A DNA stretch of 64,000 nt from Desulfomonile tiedjei (GTDB taxonomy: Bacteria; Desulfobacterota; Desulfomonilia; Desulfomonilales; Desulfomonilaceae): assembly GCA_016212925.1 (NCBI GenBank), contig JACRDF010000015.1:124001-188000 (forward strand). Reading direction: 5' to 3'. Below are positions 1 through 8,546 of this stretch, one piece after another. A program made the translations under genes and the position numbers. The notes under the pieces were generated by a model. The model did not search any database. It was not told where the DNA came from and saw only the letters and a list, made by a program, of their open reading frames with translations. How positions within the stretch are numbered: position 1 is the stretch's first letter; the number at the start of each line of letters is the position of its first letter.

Positions 1-214
1 AGAAGAGAAGATCTTGCTTGCCTTTAAAGTACTGGTAAATAACAGAATCTGTCACATTGGCTTTACGGGCAATTTCCGAAATGGACGAGTTGGCAAAACC
101 CTTCTGCGACATGATTTCTTCGGCCGCGGCCAGGATCTTCCATTTGGTCGCGCAGGCCAGCCCGTTTTTCTGATCTTGTTCAAAATCGTTCGAATGACCG
201 CTCACCGACCGCAT
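1..214 (-). CDS. TetR/AcrR-family regulator, N-terminal part (cut by window edge)
   Basis: The minus strand is open from an ATG at 214 to the window edge, about 71 codons. The first ~22 residues are a polar lead. A classic TetR N-terminal helix-turn-helix follows: KILAAAEEIMSQKGF, then SSISEIARKANVTDSVIYQY and FKGKQDLLF. A GGGAGG Shine-Dalgarno lies about 13 bases before the ATG; a GTG three codons in is an alternative start. The ligand-binding domain lies outside the window, so neither ligand nor targets can be read. The opposite-strand frame here is a shadow of this gene. Confidence 0.85.
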   Translation of the reverse strand, partial: MRSVSGHSNDFEQDQKNGLACATKWKILAAAEEIMSQKGFANSSISEIARKANVTDSVIYQYFKGKQDLLF

Positions 215-240
215 AGTCCGTTCACTGCCTCCCAATCTTG

Positions 241-1344
241 AGGTCCGGAATTACGAGTTCGTTTAACGTTCCCTCTATGGCAAGTGAACCCAATTCGTAG
301 AATTCGATAGCTGGTGTCAACTCCTAATACTCCCGATTCCCCATCCGGCCGGGCCGACTTTTGCAGCGGCCTTTCACGCGGGCATGCTTCCGGTCCATCA
401 GAGGCCCGTAATCCGGACCGTTGAAGGATTCAGGAACAACGTCCGCGCCGCCTACTGTTGCCGTCGTTGACGTTCTTCCCGCTTCCTTATGGTTCAGTGA
501 GGGAGAGTCGCGTCGAATAAAAACCTCGGCGAAGGCGCGAATCACGCCTAAGCCGCCTGATCCAAAAGTAATTTCGCTGCTGAAACAGCAGCCCTGCAGT
601 TTAACTAAGTTGCTGAACGCGAATCCCCCTCAAGGCGCATATGCTTGTTCGGAAAATGCTCGTCCGCGCTTGACAAGATCACTCTAACACGATATTGAAA
701 TGAAAGTAAAGTTAATTTCTTTTCCGAATGTGATTCTGGCGGCACAATGCCGCCAACGTGAATCAACCGGGCCATAAAGGCCTATCGCCTTCTGAAGCAG
801 GGAAAGACAGACTTCGGGATACCTCCAGCCACCCCAATGGGACTGTCCGAACATATCAGGCTTCATGCACAAGAAGGCGCCCGAGATCAAAGGGGATTCT
901 CAACCGAGAAAGCACACTGCGGAACTGTTGGTTCAGCAAACCTTAGGTAACCGGCACTCTTCTTCACCCCGCCAGGGGAGAGAGTTTTCAAGCCACTCCC
1001 CGGACTGGAGGAAAAAAAGAGGATGGTGACACGCAACTAAAGTCCTTGAGAGAGCGTGTGGTTGCTGAAGTGCCTATTTCCGGCACGCTTAATTCCAGGC
1101 CGTGGGAGCCAAAGACAGGCACGGACCTTCGACGACCCTTCCAACGAAGGCGGTCACGGAGCCGGACTATTTATCCTGGCGCTCCAACCGGCCAAACAGA
1201 AGTCTGTTACAATTCGGCGCATAGCCGAATGACATTCGGCAGCCCAAAACAACCACGTTTCTTTTAAGGCCATGGGTTTAACGAAACATGAGGGCAACAG
1301 GACCCTGCCCGAGCCATTTTTCATCCTGACGGAAGGAGACGACA
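241..1344. other. 1.1-kb stretch without a recognisable gene
   Basis: Short open frames exist on both strands (longest 88 codons) but none has family similarity I recognise or a convincing ribosome binding site. No terminator, tRNA or known repeat of this window was seen. It separates the minus-strand TetR gene from the plus-strand nitronate monooxygenase gene, so promoters for both should lie here. It could hold a decayed gene. Confidence 0.5.
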
Positions 1345-2490
1345 ATGGGTAAAAGAACACTGAGGACAAAACTTTGCGACATGCTGGGAATGGAGTATCC
1401 GATCCTGAGCGCAGGCATGGGCCCTACGCTGATAGGCGAAAAAACCGGCGCTCCTGTTGAACTGGTTGTTGCCGTTTCAGAGGCCGGTGGACTCGGTGTC
1501 CTTGGAGGCAGCGGCTTTACGGTGGAAGAACTTCGAAATGCCATTCGGGAGATCAAGGCCCAGACCGACAAACCCTACGGAGTCGATCTTCTGCTGCCCA
1601 AGAGCGTGGCTTCTCAATCTTTCGGGGGAGCGCAAGAGGTGCCGCTCAGTGAGGTGCTCAAGACTATTCCCGAACCGCATCGGGAATGGATCAAGAAAGT
1701 GAAAGCTGAGATGGGGCTCCCTGATGTGGATGTCATGATCAAATTGAATTCCACTACCCATCGTCCGAAGGAATCCATTCAGGTTTGTATAGAGGAACGA
1801 GTGCCGCTCTTCTGCGCAGGGCTCGGTAATCCGGGCTTCATGGTGGAAGAAGCTCATGCAGTGGGAATGAAGGTGCTGGGGATTACAGGCAATGCGAAGA
1901 ATGCCCGCCGCATGGCCGAGTCGGGTGTGGATTTCGTTGTAGCCCAGGGACATGAAGGGGGAGGCCATACCGGAAGGATTGGGACCATGGCATTACTGCC
2001 CCAGGCCATCGACGCTGCCGCACCTGTGCCCGTCCTGGCCGCAGGAGGTATCGGTGACGGCAGGGGCCTGGCGGCCGCATTGGCAATGGGATGCATAGGC
2101 GTTTGGGTCGGGACGCGCTTTCTTGCAACCAACGAAGGAGGCGCCTTAGATACCAACAAGGATAAAATCATCAAGTCAACCGATGAGGATACCCGTGTGA
2201 GCACGGCGTATACAGGGAAAACCTTGCGGGCGAGCTTGAACGAGTATCACAGGTTGTGGGACGGATCGGGTCTTGATCCCCTCCCCTTCCCCACTCAAGT
2301 CATGATTTCTTCTGCGCTCCTTTGGGGCTTTGTGGAGGCCAACAAGACGGACTACGTGGGTGGTCTGGCCGGGCAGGTTTCAGGCCTTATCCACGAAATC
2401 AAGCCCGCACGACAAGTCCTCGATGAGATGGTGGAAGAGGCGGTGGACATTCTAACCCGACGGCTTCCGGCCACCGTGGTTGCCAAATAG
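1345..2490 (+). CDS. NAD(P)H-dependent flavin oxidoreductase / nitronate monooxygenase family
   Basis: A 381-residue FMN TIM-barrel protein of the nitronate monooxygenase (2-nitropropane dioxygenase) family. It opens with the family start TKLCDMLGMEYPILSAGMG (about residues 8-26). FMN-binding segments follow: AQGHEGGGHTGRIGT (200-214), AAGGIGDGRG (232-241) and GTRFLAT (257-263). Family members oxidise alkyl nitronates or act as enoyl reductases or flavin oxidoreductases; in anaerobes the substrate is usually unknown. The start is well set by GGAAGGAG eight bases before the ATG. The next gene, 105 bp downstream, is a MaoC hydratase, which suggests a role in acyl-CoA or fatty-acid-like metabolism rather than nitroalkane detoxification. 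Family assignment is firm, substrate is not. Confidence 0.9.
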   Translation: MGKRTLRTKLCDMLGMEYPILSAGMGPTLIGEKTGAPVELVVAVSEAGGLGVLGGSGFTVEELRNAIREIKAQTDKPYGVDLLLPKSVASQSFGGAQEVPLSEVLKTIPEPHREWIKKVKAEMGLPDVDVMIKLNSTTHRPKESIQVCIEERVPLFCAGLGNPGFMVEEAHAVGMKVLGITGNAKNARRMAESGVDFVVAQGHEGGGHTGRIGTMALLPQAIDAAAPVPVLAAGGIGDGRGLAAALAMGCIGVWVGTRFLATNEGGALDTNKDKIIKSTDEDTRVSTAYTGKTLRASLNEYHRLWDGSGLDPLPFPTQVMISSALLWGFVEANKTDYVGGLAGQVSGLIHEIKPARQVLDEMVEEAVDILTRRLPATVVAK

Positions 2491-2595
2491 ATCGCCGTCC
2501 ATTTCTTCCAGGTCCGGGAAGGTCCTCGGGAACGCTAAGATCCACCGGTCCCCCGGACGGAAGTCCTTAGGGACATCAGGAGGCAGGAGACACGC

Positions 2596-3432
2596 ATGTT
2601 GCTTTTGGACCTAATAGGGAAGAAGTCGGGGCCGATGCCCTTCGAGTACACCTGGAAGGATGTTGTCCTGTATGCCCTGGGAATCGGGGCGCAGACAGAG
2701 GAACTCCCGTTTGTCTATGAAAACGCCAAAGGCGGGTTGAGGGTCTTTCCAAGCTTTGGTACGGTGATGGGAGTCGCGTTGTTCACGGACCTGTTCGAGA
2801 ATGTGACCGTCGACCTTTCCAAATTCATTCACGGAGAAGAAGCGATAAAGTTGTACCGCCCTATCCCGCCTTCGGGGAAGGTACTTGTTGAAGGAGAGAT
2901 TACCAATGTCTACGACAAGGGCAAAGGGGCTCTGATTGTCTGGCGCTTGAAGGCCCTGACCGAACAGGGGGAACCGCTCCTCGAAGCCGAGCATGGAGTT
3001 TTCTATGTAGGTGCAGGGGGCTTTGGCGGAGATGCCGGGCCCAAAAGCGAACCGCTCGATCCTCCCGAAGGAATCCAGCCGGATTTCATTGTCTCCTATT
3101 ATATACCGGAGAACCAGGCAGCCCTTTACCGGCTCAACGGCGACCTCAACCCACTGCATCTTGACCCGGATTTTGCCAAAATGGGGGGGTTCCCTCGACC
3201 AATCCTACATGGCCTTTGCACGTACGGCTACGCAGTGAGGGCTATTGTGCACGGAGCCTGTGACGGAGATCCCGCGCGCCTCAAGGAATTCAGGGCGCGT
3301 TTCGCCGGCGTAGTCTATCCAGGCGACACGCTTGTGACCGAGGGATGGAACGACAAAGATGGGCGTTACCTGATCCGGTGCCGCACCGACCGCGGGGTGG
3401 TGCTCAGCCATGCCTACGCGAAGGTTGAGTAA
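2596..3432 (+). CDS. MaoC-like (R)-specific enoyl-CoA hydratase, double hotdog
   Basis: A 278-residue protein like the hydratase-2 part of peroxisomal multifunctional enzyme type 2. The C-terminal hotdog carries the full hydratase-2 motif YRLNGDLNPLHLDPDFA at about 178-194, with predicted catalytic Asp183 and His188. The N-terminal half (about 15-140) is a second, inactive hotdog fold that normally forms the acyl tunnel. Expected reaction: reversible hydration of trans-2-enoyl-CoA to (R)-3-hydroxyacyl-CoA in the cytoplasm. GGAGGCAGGAGA precedes the ATG. It lies 105 bp after the flavin oxidoreductase and is probably cotranscribed with it. Confidence 0.88.
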   Translation: MLLLDLIGKKSGPMPFEYTWKDVVLYALGIGAQTEELPFVYENAKGGLRVFPSFGTVMGVALFTDLFENVTVDLSKFIHGEEAIKLYRPIPPSGKVLVEGEITNVYDKGKGALIVWRLKALTEQGEPLLEAEHGVFYVGAGGFGGDAGPKSEPLDPPEGIQPDFIVSYYIPENQAALYRLNGDLNPLHLDPDFAKMGGFPRPILHGLCTYGYAVRAIVHGACDGDPARLKEFRARFAGVVYPGDTLVTEGWNDKDGRYLIRCRTDRGVVLSHAYAKVE

Positions 3433-3506
3433 GATAAAGATAAGGCAAGCATTCAGTCACGGGCGGGATCTTCTTGCGACGCCTCCAATAAATGTTCCGG
3501 CACGGA

Positions 3507-3637
3507 GAGACTGTCTCAAAACCCCGGATCAGAGGAATCCCCGGGTAGGGGCGCTTCGAGAAGCGCCCTGATTTCGGGCGGTTCACGAACCGCCCCTACA
3601 GAAGGTCAGGTGAAATCGTCAGTTTTGAGACAGTTTC
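3507..3637. mobile_element. 131-bp miniature inverted-repeat element, copy 1
   Basis: The ends are GAGACTGTCTCAAAAC and the complement of GTTTTGAGACAGTTTC. The element is flanked by a perfect 4-bp duplication CGGA (3503-3506 and 3638-3641). Inside are two hairpins (GGGCGCTTCGAGAAGCGCCC and GGGCGGTTCACGAACCGCCC) bracketed by GTAGGGGCG and CGCCCCTAC. A second copy of exactly the same length lies inverted at 34587-34717 and a longer relative at 59163-59439. There is no coding capacity, so it must be moved by a transposase in trans. Confidence 0.85.
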
Positions 3638-3752
3638 CGGAGGCCAGCCCCAACCGATTTCCGAAGAGGCGTTTTTCGTAATCGGACACTATTTTCGGCA
3701 CTTGCTTTAAACCGTAACGGAAGATGGGGGAGCGTCCGGAAAGGACACGGTC

Positions 3753-4166
3753 ATGGAAAAGCGGGAGAAGGAAATGAATGCGGCAATCGCTTCGGATATC
3801 CGACCGGGCGATGACCCCACCGAGGTTTCCAACAAACTGGTGGGCAGAACGCGAACCCAATTGCTGAGAGAGTTGTTCGGGTACTTTGAAATACCCGCGG
3901 ACATTATCAATCACGTGTTCGGAAATCTCTACGCTCGCGATGTACTGACTCAGCGGGAGCGCGAACTCTGCGCGGTGGCCGCATTATGCGTTCTGAACCG
4001 CACCAATGAATTAAAGAGCCACATCATTGCTGCGCTTCGTACCGGCGCCACCAAGGAGCAAGTGGCTGAGGTCATCCTGCAAATGTCCACCTACGGCGGC
4101 ATGCCGGTTTGCATCGAGGGCTTGGCGGTCGCCAGACAGGTCTTTGAGAAAGGCCCGGCAAAGTAG
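3753..4166 (+). CDS. carboxymuconolactone decarboxylase / AhpD-like family protein
   Basis: A 137-residue all-helical protein. The core LTQRERELCAVAALCVLNRTNELKSHIIAALRTGATKEQVAEVI is the carboxymuconolactone decarboxylase domain (about 64-110). The peroxidase CxxC of AhpD is missing; the cysteines are spaced C-x5-C, so alkylhydroperoxidase activity is not supported. A role as a lactone decarboxylase or an unknown small-molecule enzyme remains open. Two starts are plausible: 3753, preceded by AAAGGA, and 3774, preceded by GAGAAGGA. It sits 41 bp before the CoA-binding synthetase gene and is probably in one operon with it. Confidence 0.75.
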   Translation: MEKREKEMNAAIASDIRPGDDPTEVSNKLVGRTRTQLLRELFGYFEIPADIINHVFGNLYARDVLTQRERELCAVAALCVLNRTNELKSHIIAALRTGATKEQVAEVILQMSTYGGMPVCIEGLAVARQVFEKGPAK

Positions 4167-4207
4167 CCAAGAGCCGATTAGTCCGAATTTGATCACACGA
4201 GGATGCT

Positions 4208-5614
4208 ATGGATACATTTTTCAATCCAGGCTCCGTTGCGGTTATTGGAGCCAGCAAGCGTAATATAGGCGGTTTTGTGGTTTCTAATCTGCTTTCCGGT
4301 TTCCAAGGGGGAATCTATCCGGTAAATCGCAATTATGATGAAATTGAAGGCCTTCCCTGTTTCCCCTCCGTGGAAGACATCCCTCACGGAGTGGACCTGG
4401 CAATTGTCCTGGTGCCTGCATCATCGGTCCCGCCGGTTTTGGAGGAATGTGCCCGAAAAGGCGTGCGTAGGATCATAATCGAAAGCGCGGGGTTCGCGGA
4501 GATCGGCGAAAGCGGTCTAGCATTGCAAGACCGGTGTGTGGCCATTGCGAAAAATGCCGGTATGCGAATTTGGGGACCGAACTGCATGGGCTTGGTGGAT
4601 GTTCGGCGAGAGTATTTCTTTACCTTTATGCACCCGGGCGTGCGAAAGGAAGGCTTGCTTCCCGGTCGGATCTCCCTGATCGTCCAGAGCGGCATGATGT
4701 CCGCCATTTTTCTTGCCGAGCTGGCCAGAAGGGGTATTGGTGTCGCTAAGGCCTGCTCTATTGGGAACAGAGCGGATGTCGACGAATGTGATGTCCTTGA
4801 GTACCTGTTGGAGGACCCTGACACGGATGTGGTTGCCTTGTACTTGGAATCCATTCCGCGGGGAAGGCTCTTTGCACAAATGGTCCAAAAAACGGCCAAG
4901 CCCATCGTGCTCTTGAAAGGGGGCAGAAGCAAAGCCGGCGCCATAGCAGCCAAGAGCCACACCTACAGCCTGGCTGGGAACTCTCGTCTCCTAACCAGCG
5001 TCTTGGACGGATTAGGCGTCGCGTTAGCCGACGAAATTTTCCAGATGATGGACCTGGCCAATGCGTTAGCGGTGATCCGCTACGTCAATCCTGCATGCCG
5101 CACCGCTATAGTTACTTTGAGCGGTGGAGCGGGTATTCTTGCCTGCGACGCTCTGGAAAAACGCGAACTGCCTGTGGCCGACCTTTCGGACGAAACCAAG
5201 AAAGCATTAGAGGAAGTCTTTCCGCCCTGGATGCCCCCTTCCAACCCAGTGGACCTTTTTCCGGCAGTGTCGACACGGGGCCGGGACATCGCCTTTGACC
5301 ATGCGGTTTCCGCTGTCTTGAAAGACTCCAACGTAGATGTGCTCCTCATACACATTGTGGTTGGATTGGACGAGGACATCCCGGACCTTGCCGACTTGAA
5401 GAAAAGGGCCGATGCCTGCGGAAAACTGATCTTATTCTGGATCATGGGGCGCCAACAGGGATGCGAGCGATTCCGTCAGGCGGCTCGCGCTGTTGGAATT
5501 TTGGTTCATGAAGATATTTCGAGAATAGCCGATTGTCTGTGGGCCGCGTCGAAGTTCTGGACAGGTCGTTGGGAATCGGCGCGGCAGGGTAACCATTCAG
5601 TCTTGCGGGGGTAG
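4208..5614 (+). CDS. CoA-binding, NDP-forming acyl-CoA synthetase alpha-like subunit, 3' end rewritten by a repeat insertion
   Basis: A 468-residue homologue of the alpha subunit of ADP-forming acetate/acyl-CoA ligases. A Rossmann CoA-binding domain starts with SVAVIGASKRNIGG (9-22). GPNCMG lies at 123-128, and the phospho-accepting His251 sits in AAKSHTYSLAGNS. No ATP-grasp (beta) domain is present or adjacent, so activity needs a partner encoded elsewhere. Family reaction: acyl-CoA + ADP + Pi to acid + CoA + ATP. The last eight residues (GNHSVLRG) and the TAG stop are encoded by the mobile element starting at 5589. Joining the two copies of the target duplication restores a frame that runs 13 residues further, to a stop at 6086-6088. 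GAGGATGCT precedes the ATG. Confidence 0.85.
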   Translation: MDTFFNPGSVAVIGASKRNIGGFVVSNLLSGFQGGIYPVNRNYDEIEGLPCFPSVEDIPHGVDLAIVLVPASSVPPVLEECARKGVRRIIIESAGFAEIGESGLALQDRCVAIAKNAGMRIWGPNCMGLVDVRREYFFTFMHPGVRKEGLLPGRISLIVQSGMMSAIFLAELARRGIGVAKACSIGNRADVDECDVLEYLLEDPDTDVVALYLESIPRGRLFAQMVQKTAKPIVLLKGGRSKAGAIAAKSHTYSLAGNSRLLTSVLDGLGVALADEIFQMMDLANALAVIRYVNPACRTAIVTLSGGAGILACDALEKRELPVADLSDETKKALEEVFPPWMPPSNPVDLFPAVSTRGRDIAFDHAVSAVLKDSNVDVLLIHIVVGLDEDIPDLADLKKRADACGKLILFWIMGRQQGCERFRQAARAVGILVHEDISRIADCLWAASKFWTGRWESARQGNHSVLRG

Positions 5615-6039
5615 AAGGGATTCTCAGCCCTGAAGGGGCGTACCAATGGTAGCCACGGGTGAAACCCGTGGACCGGAAGCGCTGCCACACCCTGGATTCC
5701 CGACCCTGGAGGGGTCGACCATGAATGTGAGTTGGACTTCGGGATTGGTCGACCCCTCCAGGGTCGGGAATCCAAATGATTGTGTGGACCATTGTCCACG
5801 GGCTTACGCCCGTGGCTACTGTTGGGCTGCCCCCTCGGGGCATGGGAGCCGCTCCTGCACGTAAGTGATTGATTAGGCCTAATGTATTCATTCAGTTAAT
5901 GGCGGCGAAAGATGGTCATTGCGAGCGTAGCGAAGCAATCTCAGGGCTAAAAGGCAGAGATCGCTTTCCCGCGGAACGGGGATTTCACTCCTCGCAATTG
6001 TACAGAACGGCAAACCACCCCGTGTAACTGAATGGTTAC
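5589..6039. mobile_element. composite R1-R2 miniature element with 8-bp target duplication
   Basis: A perfect 8-bp duplication GCGGCAGG flanks it (5581-5588 and 6040-6047). It begins GTAACCATTCAGTC and ends CTGAATGGTTAC. The left part (R1, about 5589-5875) is a long palindrome with a 28-bp perfect stem around 5692-5771 and several smaller hairpins. The right part (R2, 5884-6039, 156 bp) is a separate family also found alone. The join reads GGCCTAATGTATTCATTCAG, and the same join is seen at 59.5 kb. Termini starting GTAA with 8-bp duplications are typical of the IS66 family, so trans-mobilisation by an IS66-type transposase is inferred. It truncates the preceding gene. Confidence 0.82.
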
Positions 6040-6148
6040 GCGGCAGGAACGCTCGACCGCGAGCGCGTCCCTTTCGACTGGCCATTAGCCGTCCTGATTG
6101 CTAGGGCCTATAGTGATCCTCGAAAGTTTTTCCGGATCGATTGTTCTT

Positions 6149-7396
6149 CTATTCAGCCAGAGCGGGCATTTTGCAGGGACCTTCCGATGCCGGAGGCGTG
6201 ACCTCTTTACCGGGGAACAGTTTGATGGAATCAAGAGACCGGATCCTCTTGTACATCTTGCTGACATGAGCGGAGGTCTTGCCGAACGCCACATCAAAGA
6301 TCGCCTGGTGGTCTTCCCCCCTGAAGGTCGTCGAACCGACGGGCAGATCCGCCACGGTCAGTCCGCTGAGAGTCGCCGCCACGTCAGCTCTGTCAAAGGA
6401 CCCTGCCTTTTCTACAGCCGCTTTGAACATCATTATTGCGGCGTATGAATTGTACGCGGCATATGAGGGAGGTATTTCGGCGGCCGAAAGGGCCCCGTAA
6501 GATTTAATGAAATTGGCATTTGACGCGTTGTTGTAGGCCTCGTACCAATACGGGCTCCCGAACCACACATCCTTGGGCATGTCCAAAACTCCGAGAGCAG
6601 TGAAGATCTCGACAGAACCACCCACCGCACAGACTGTCGTCTTGCCTTCGAGAAGCCCGTCCCTGTGGGCTTGTCTCAGGAAGTCCTTCAGATCGTTGCC
6701 CCACAGGGACAGCATTATGCCATCCGCATTCGATTTGGTTCTCAATTGCTCGATGACCGGCGCCCAATCCTTGGTGCCTAACGGAGTAAAGATCCCCTGT
6801 TCGAATGACATCCCTCCGAGATTATTTCCGTAACGCATGAAATATTTCCAGGAATCTTGACCGAACCCATAATCGGGTCCCACTGTGGTCCACTTTTTGG
6901 CCCCTGAGTTCTTGGCGATGATTGCGGACGACTTGTAGCACTGATCCATGTTCCAGGTCATTCTGAAAGTCCAGGGGTTGCACAGACTGCCCGTAACTTC
7001 GTCGAGCATGGCGTGGGTAATGATCAACGGGCATTTCAGGTCATTCATGGCAGGGGTTACCGCTTTTGCCACCGCGCTGGAGACGATGCCTATTACGATC
7101 GCGACCCCTTCCGAGTTGATTAACCGCTCAATCTCCGGCTTACCGACGTCCGGCTTGGCTGCCGTGTCGCCATAAACGAGTTCGACCTTGCGTCCCAGGA
7201 TTCCTCCCGCGCCGTTAATCTCATTCGCTGCAATCTGAGCCCCCTGCCGGGCCACGTCACCGAACGTGGCCATAGGACCGGAGAAAACGTGCGCGAATCC
7301 TATCTTTACCGGGCCTTGCGCAAACGAAGAGGAGCCAAAGACGACAAGAAGACCCAAGGTGATCAGGATGGCTTTCATGACGATGTTAGAGTTCAT
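6149..7396 (-). CDS. ABC transporter substrate-binding protein, branched-chain amino-acid (Peripla_BP_6) type
   Basis: A 415-residue exported binding protein. The start at 7396 is chosen because AAGGAGG lies just upstream; an open frame extends further 5' without support. A signal peptide (about 1-26, ending SSSFA) is followed by the mature start QGPVKIGFAHVFSGPMATFGD, typical of type-1 periplasmic binding proteins of the LivJ/LivK class. It should capture a small carboxylate or amino-acid-like ligand and deliver it to a Liv-type permease. No permease or ATPase gene is next to it, so it is an orphan binding protein that may share the importer at 17.7-22.9 kb. It lies 140 bp downstream of the isochorismatase-type gene, same strand. 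Confidence 0.87.
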   Translation of the reverse strand: MNSNIVMKAILITLGLLVVFGSSSFAQGPVKIGFAHVFSGPMATFGDVARQGAQIAANEINGAGGILGRKVELVYGDTAAKPDVGKPEIERLINSEGVAIVIGIVSSAVAKAVTPAMNDLKCPLIITHAMLDEVTGSLCNPWTFRMTWNMDQCYKSSAIIAKNSGAKKWTTVGPDYGFGQDSWKYFMRYGNNLGGMSFEQGIFTPLGTKDWAPVIEQLRTKSNADGIMLSLWGNDLKDFLRQAHRDGLLEGKTTVCAVGGSVEIFTALGVLDMPKDVWFGSPYWYEAYNNASNANFIKSYGALSAAEIPPSYAAYNSYAAIMMFKAAVEKAGSFDRADVAATLSGLTVADLPVGSTTFRGEDHQAIFDVAFGKTSAHVSKMYKRIRSLDSIKLFPGKEVTPPASEGPCKMPALAE

Positions 7397-7536
7397 ACGA
7401 CCTACCTCCTTCGTGGTTTTATGCGTACGAGCCCCCCCGCAATAAAAGCCTGCAACCGTTGCCAAAATCCCTAGCCAAATCCGCCGTTAAGACAGAGGAT
7501 TATTTGGCCGAGCGGACAAAACCTTTGACAATCGCT

Positions 7537-8088
7537 CTAATCAGATTGGGATAGGAAGTCATCCACGGTGGCGATCTTCCCGAACATCGAGCCCATAGCG
7601 GCAATGAATGCCGCCCCGACTCGTGGAGCCGACACCTCGACGCCGCCATAGGCAAGACTTCTGGTAGCGCAAGCGTCGCTCAGCACCAAACATTGAAAGC
7701 CCAGATCGAAAGCGGCCCTTACAGTAGAATCCACACACATGTGGGTCATCATCCCGCAGACCACCAATCGACTTACTTCCTGTTTCCTCAGGTGCTCTAA
7801 CAACGCGGTTTCTCGAAATGCGTTCGGGTAGTTTTTTTGAAACACGGTTTCGCCCTTCAAGGGCGTCACACTTTCGTGAATCTCCACCCCTGGGGTGCCG
7901 GGCAGGAAAAATGATGCACCCGGGCGAGGGGAAACGTGTTGGATGTGAATCAAGGGGAGTTCTTTCGTTCGGAAATGAGCCAAGACTCTTTGAGCAGCGC
8001 GACTCGCTTCAAGGCTCTGTTCCAATTCCATCTTCCCGCCGGGGAAATAGTCATTCTGAATGTCGATAAGAAGCAGAGCACTTTTCAT
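7537..8088 (-). CDS. isochorismatase-family cysteine hydrolase
   Basis: A ~183-residue single-domain hydrolase. The family triad is visible: Asp in ALLLIDIQNDYF (about residue 9), Lys in VFQKNYPNAF (85) and Cys in CGMMTHMCVDST (118, numbering from the ATG). Relatives include nicotinamidases, N-carbamoylsarcosine amidases and isochorismatases, all acting through a thioester; the exact substrate cannot be read. A GTG at 8091 and an ATG at 8088 share the AAAGGAG ribosome binding site; the ATG is preferred. It may be cotranscribed with the downstream solute-binding protein gene, suggesting hydrolysis of an imported amide. Confidence 0.85.
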   Translation of the reverse strand: MKSALLLIDIQNDYFPGGKMELEQSLEASRAAQRVLAHFRTKELPLIHIQHVSPRPGASFFLPGTPGVEIHESVTPLKGETVFQKNYPNAFRETALLEHLRKQEVSRLVVCGMMTHMCVDSTVRAAFDLGFQCLVLSDACATRSLAYGGVEVSAPRVGAAFIAAMGSMFGKIATVDDFLSQSD

Positions 8089-8297
8089 CACAGAACCACT
8101 CCTTTCCAGGAATAATCCGCAGGGCAGTTAAGGTTTTGATGATGGAATCGCCGCATGCCGGGACTGTAAAGGGGCTAGGCATGAGACGGCTCCGCGAATC
8201 TTGTTGGAGGTGTGATTCCGAAAAAAAGAACTGAGGTCTAGCAGGGTTATTACAACGGATCATGGTCCGCTGTAAACAGATTTATCGCGTGGCCTGC

Positions 8298-8453
8298 GTT
8301 ACCATTCAGTTACCGGCGGCAAAGACTGTCATTGCGACGGCAGCGAAGCAATCTCAGCGCTCAAATTCAGAGATCGCTTTCCCGCGGAACGCGGGATTTC
8401 AGTCCTAGCAATGACACAGAATGGCAAATTCCCTCGCGTAACTTAATGATTAC
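8298..8453. mobile_element. R2 miniature element, solo copy
   Basis: This is 156 bp, the same length as the R2 half of the composite at 5884-6039. It starts GTTACCATTCAGTTACCGGC and ends CGTAACTTAATGATTAC. The middle has the TCATTGCGA / GAAGCAATCTCAG / AGATCGCTTTCCCGCG pattern seen in the other R2 copies. No clear target duplication remains. It ends 20 bp before the TetR promoter and so separates two divergent units. Confidence 0.75.
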
Positions 8454-8473
8454 TTGAACACCCAGAAAAAAAC

Positions 8474-8502
8474 TTGACACCGGTGAGGAGCATCGGTACG
8501 CT
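8474..8502 (+). promoter_or_regulatory. sigma-70-like promoter of the TetR gene
   Basis: A perfect -35 TTGACA (8474-8479) is followed after 17 bp by TACGCT (8497-8502) as a weak -10. The operator palindrome at 8514-8531 begins 11 bp later, over the expected transcription start, so repression by blocking RNA polymerase is likely. The same TTGACA-operator layout recurs at 15282-15337. Confidence 0.6.
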
Positions 8503-8513
8503 TAGGCGAAGGC

Positions 8514-8531
8514 AGACCGACCGGTCGGTCT
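8514..8531. promoter_or_regulatory. TetR operator 1 (perfect 18-bp palindrome)
   Basis: AGACCGACCGGTCGGTCT is perfectly palindromic and lies between the promoter and the TTG start of the TetR gene at 8547. A 20-bp version with the same core is at 15318-15337. Two copies before one regulator gene and one catabolic operon are good evidence that this is the binding site of the regulator encoded at 8547-9137 (inference). Confidence 0.8.
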
Positions 8532-8546
8532 TACGGGAGCACCAAT

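Noticed and set aside
324-687. Two overlapping opposite frames near the start of the window
   Set aside because: Neither shows a family motif or convincing start signals, so neither is called, though a decayed gene cannot be excluded.
5589-6039. Possible CRISPR-like array because of many repeated palindromes
   Set aside because: The repeats are long, dispersed and palindromic, without regular unit and spacer lengths; they fit miniature elements.
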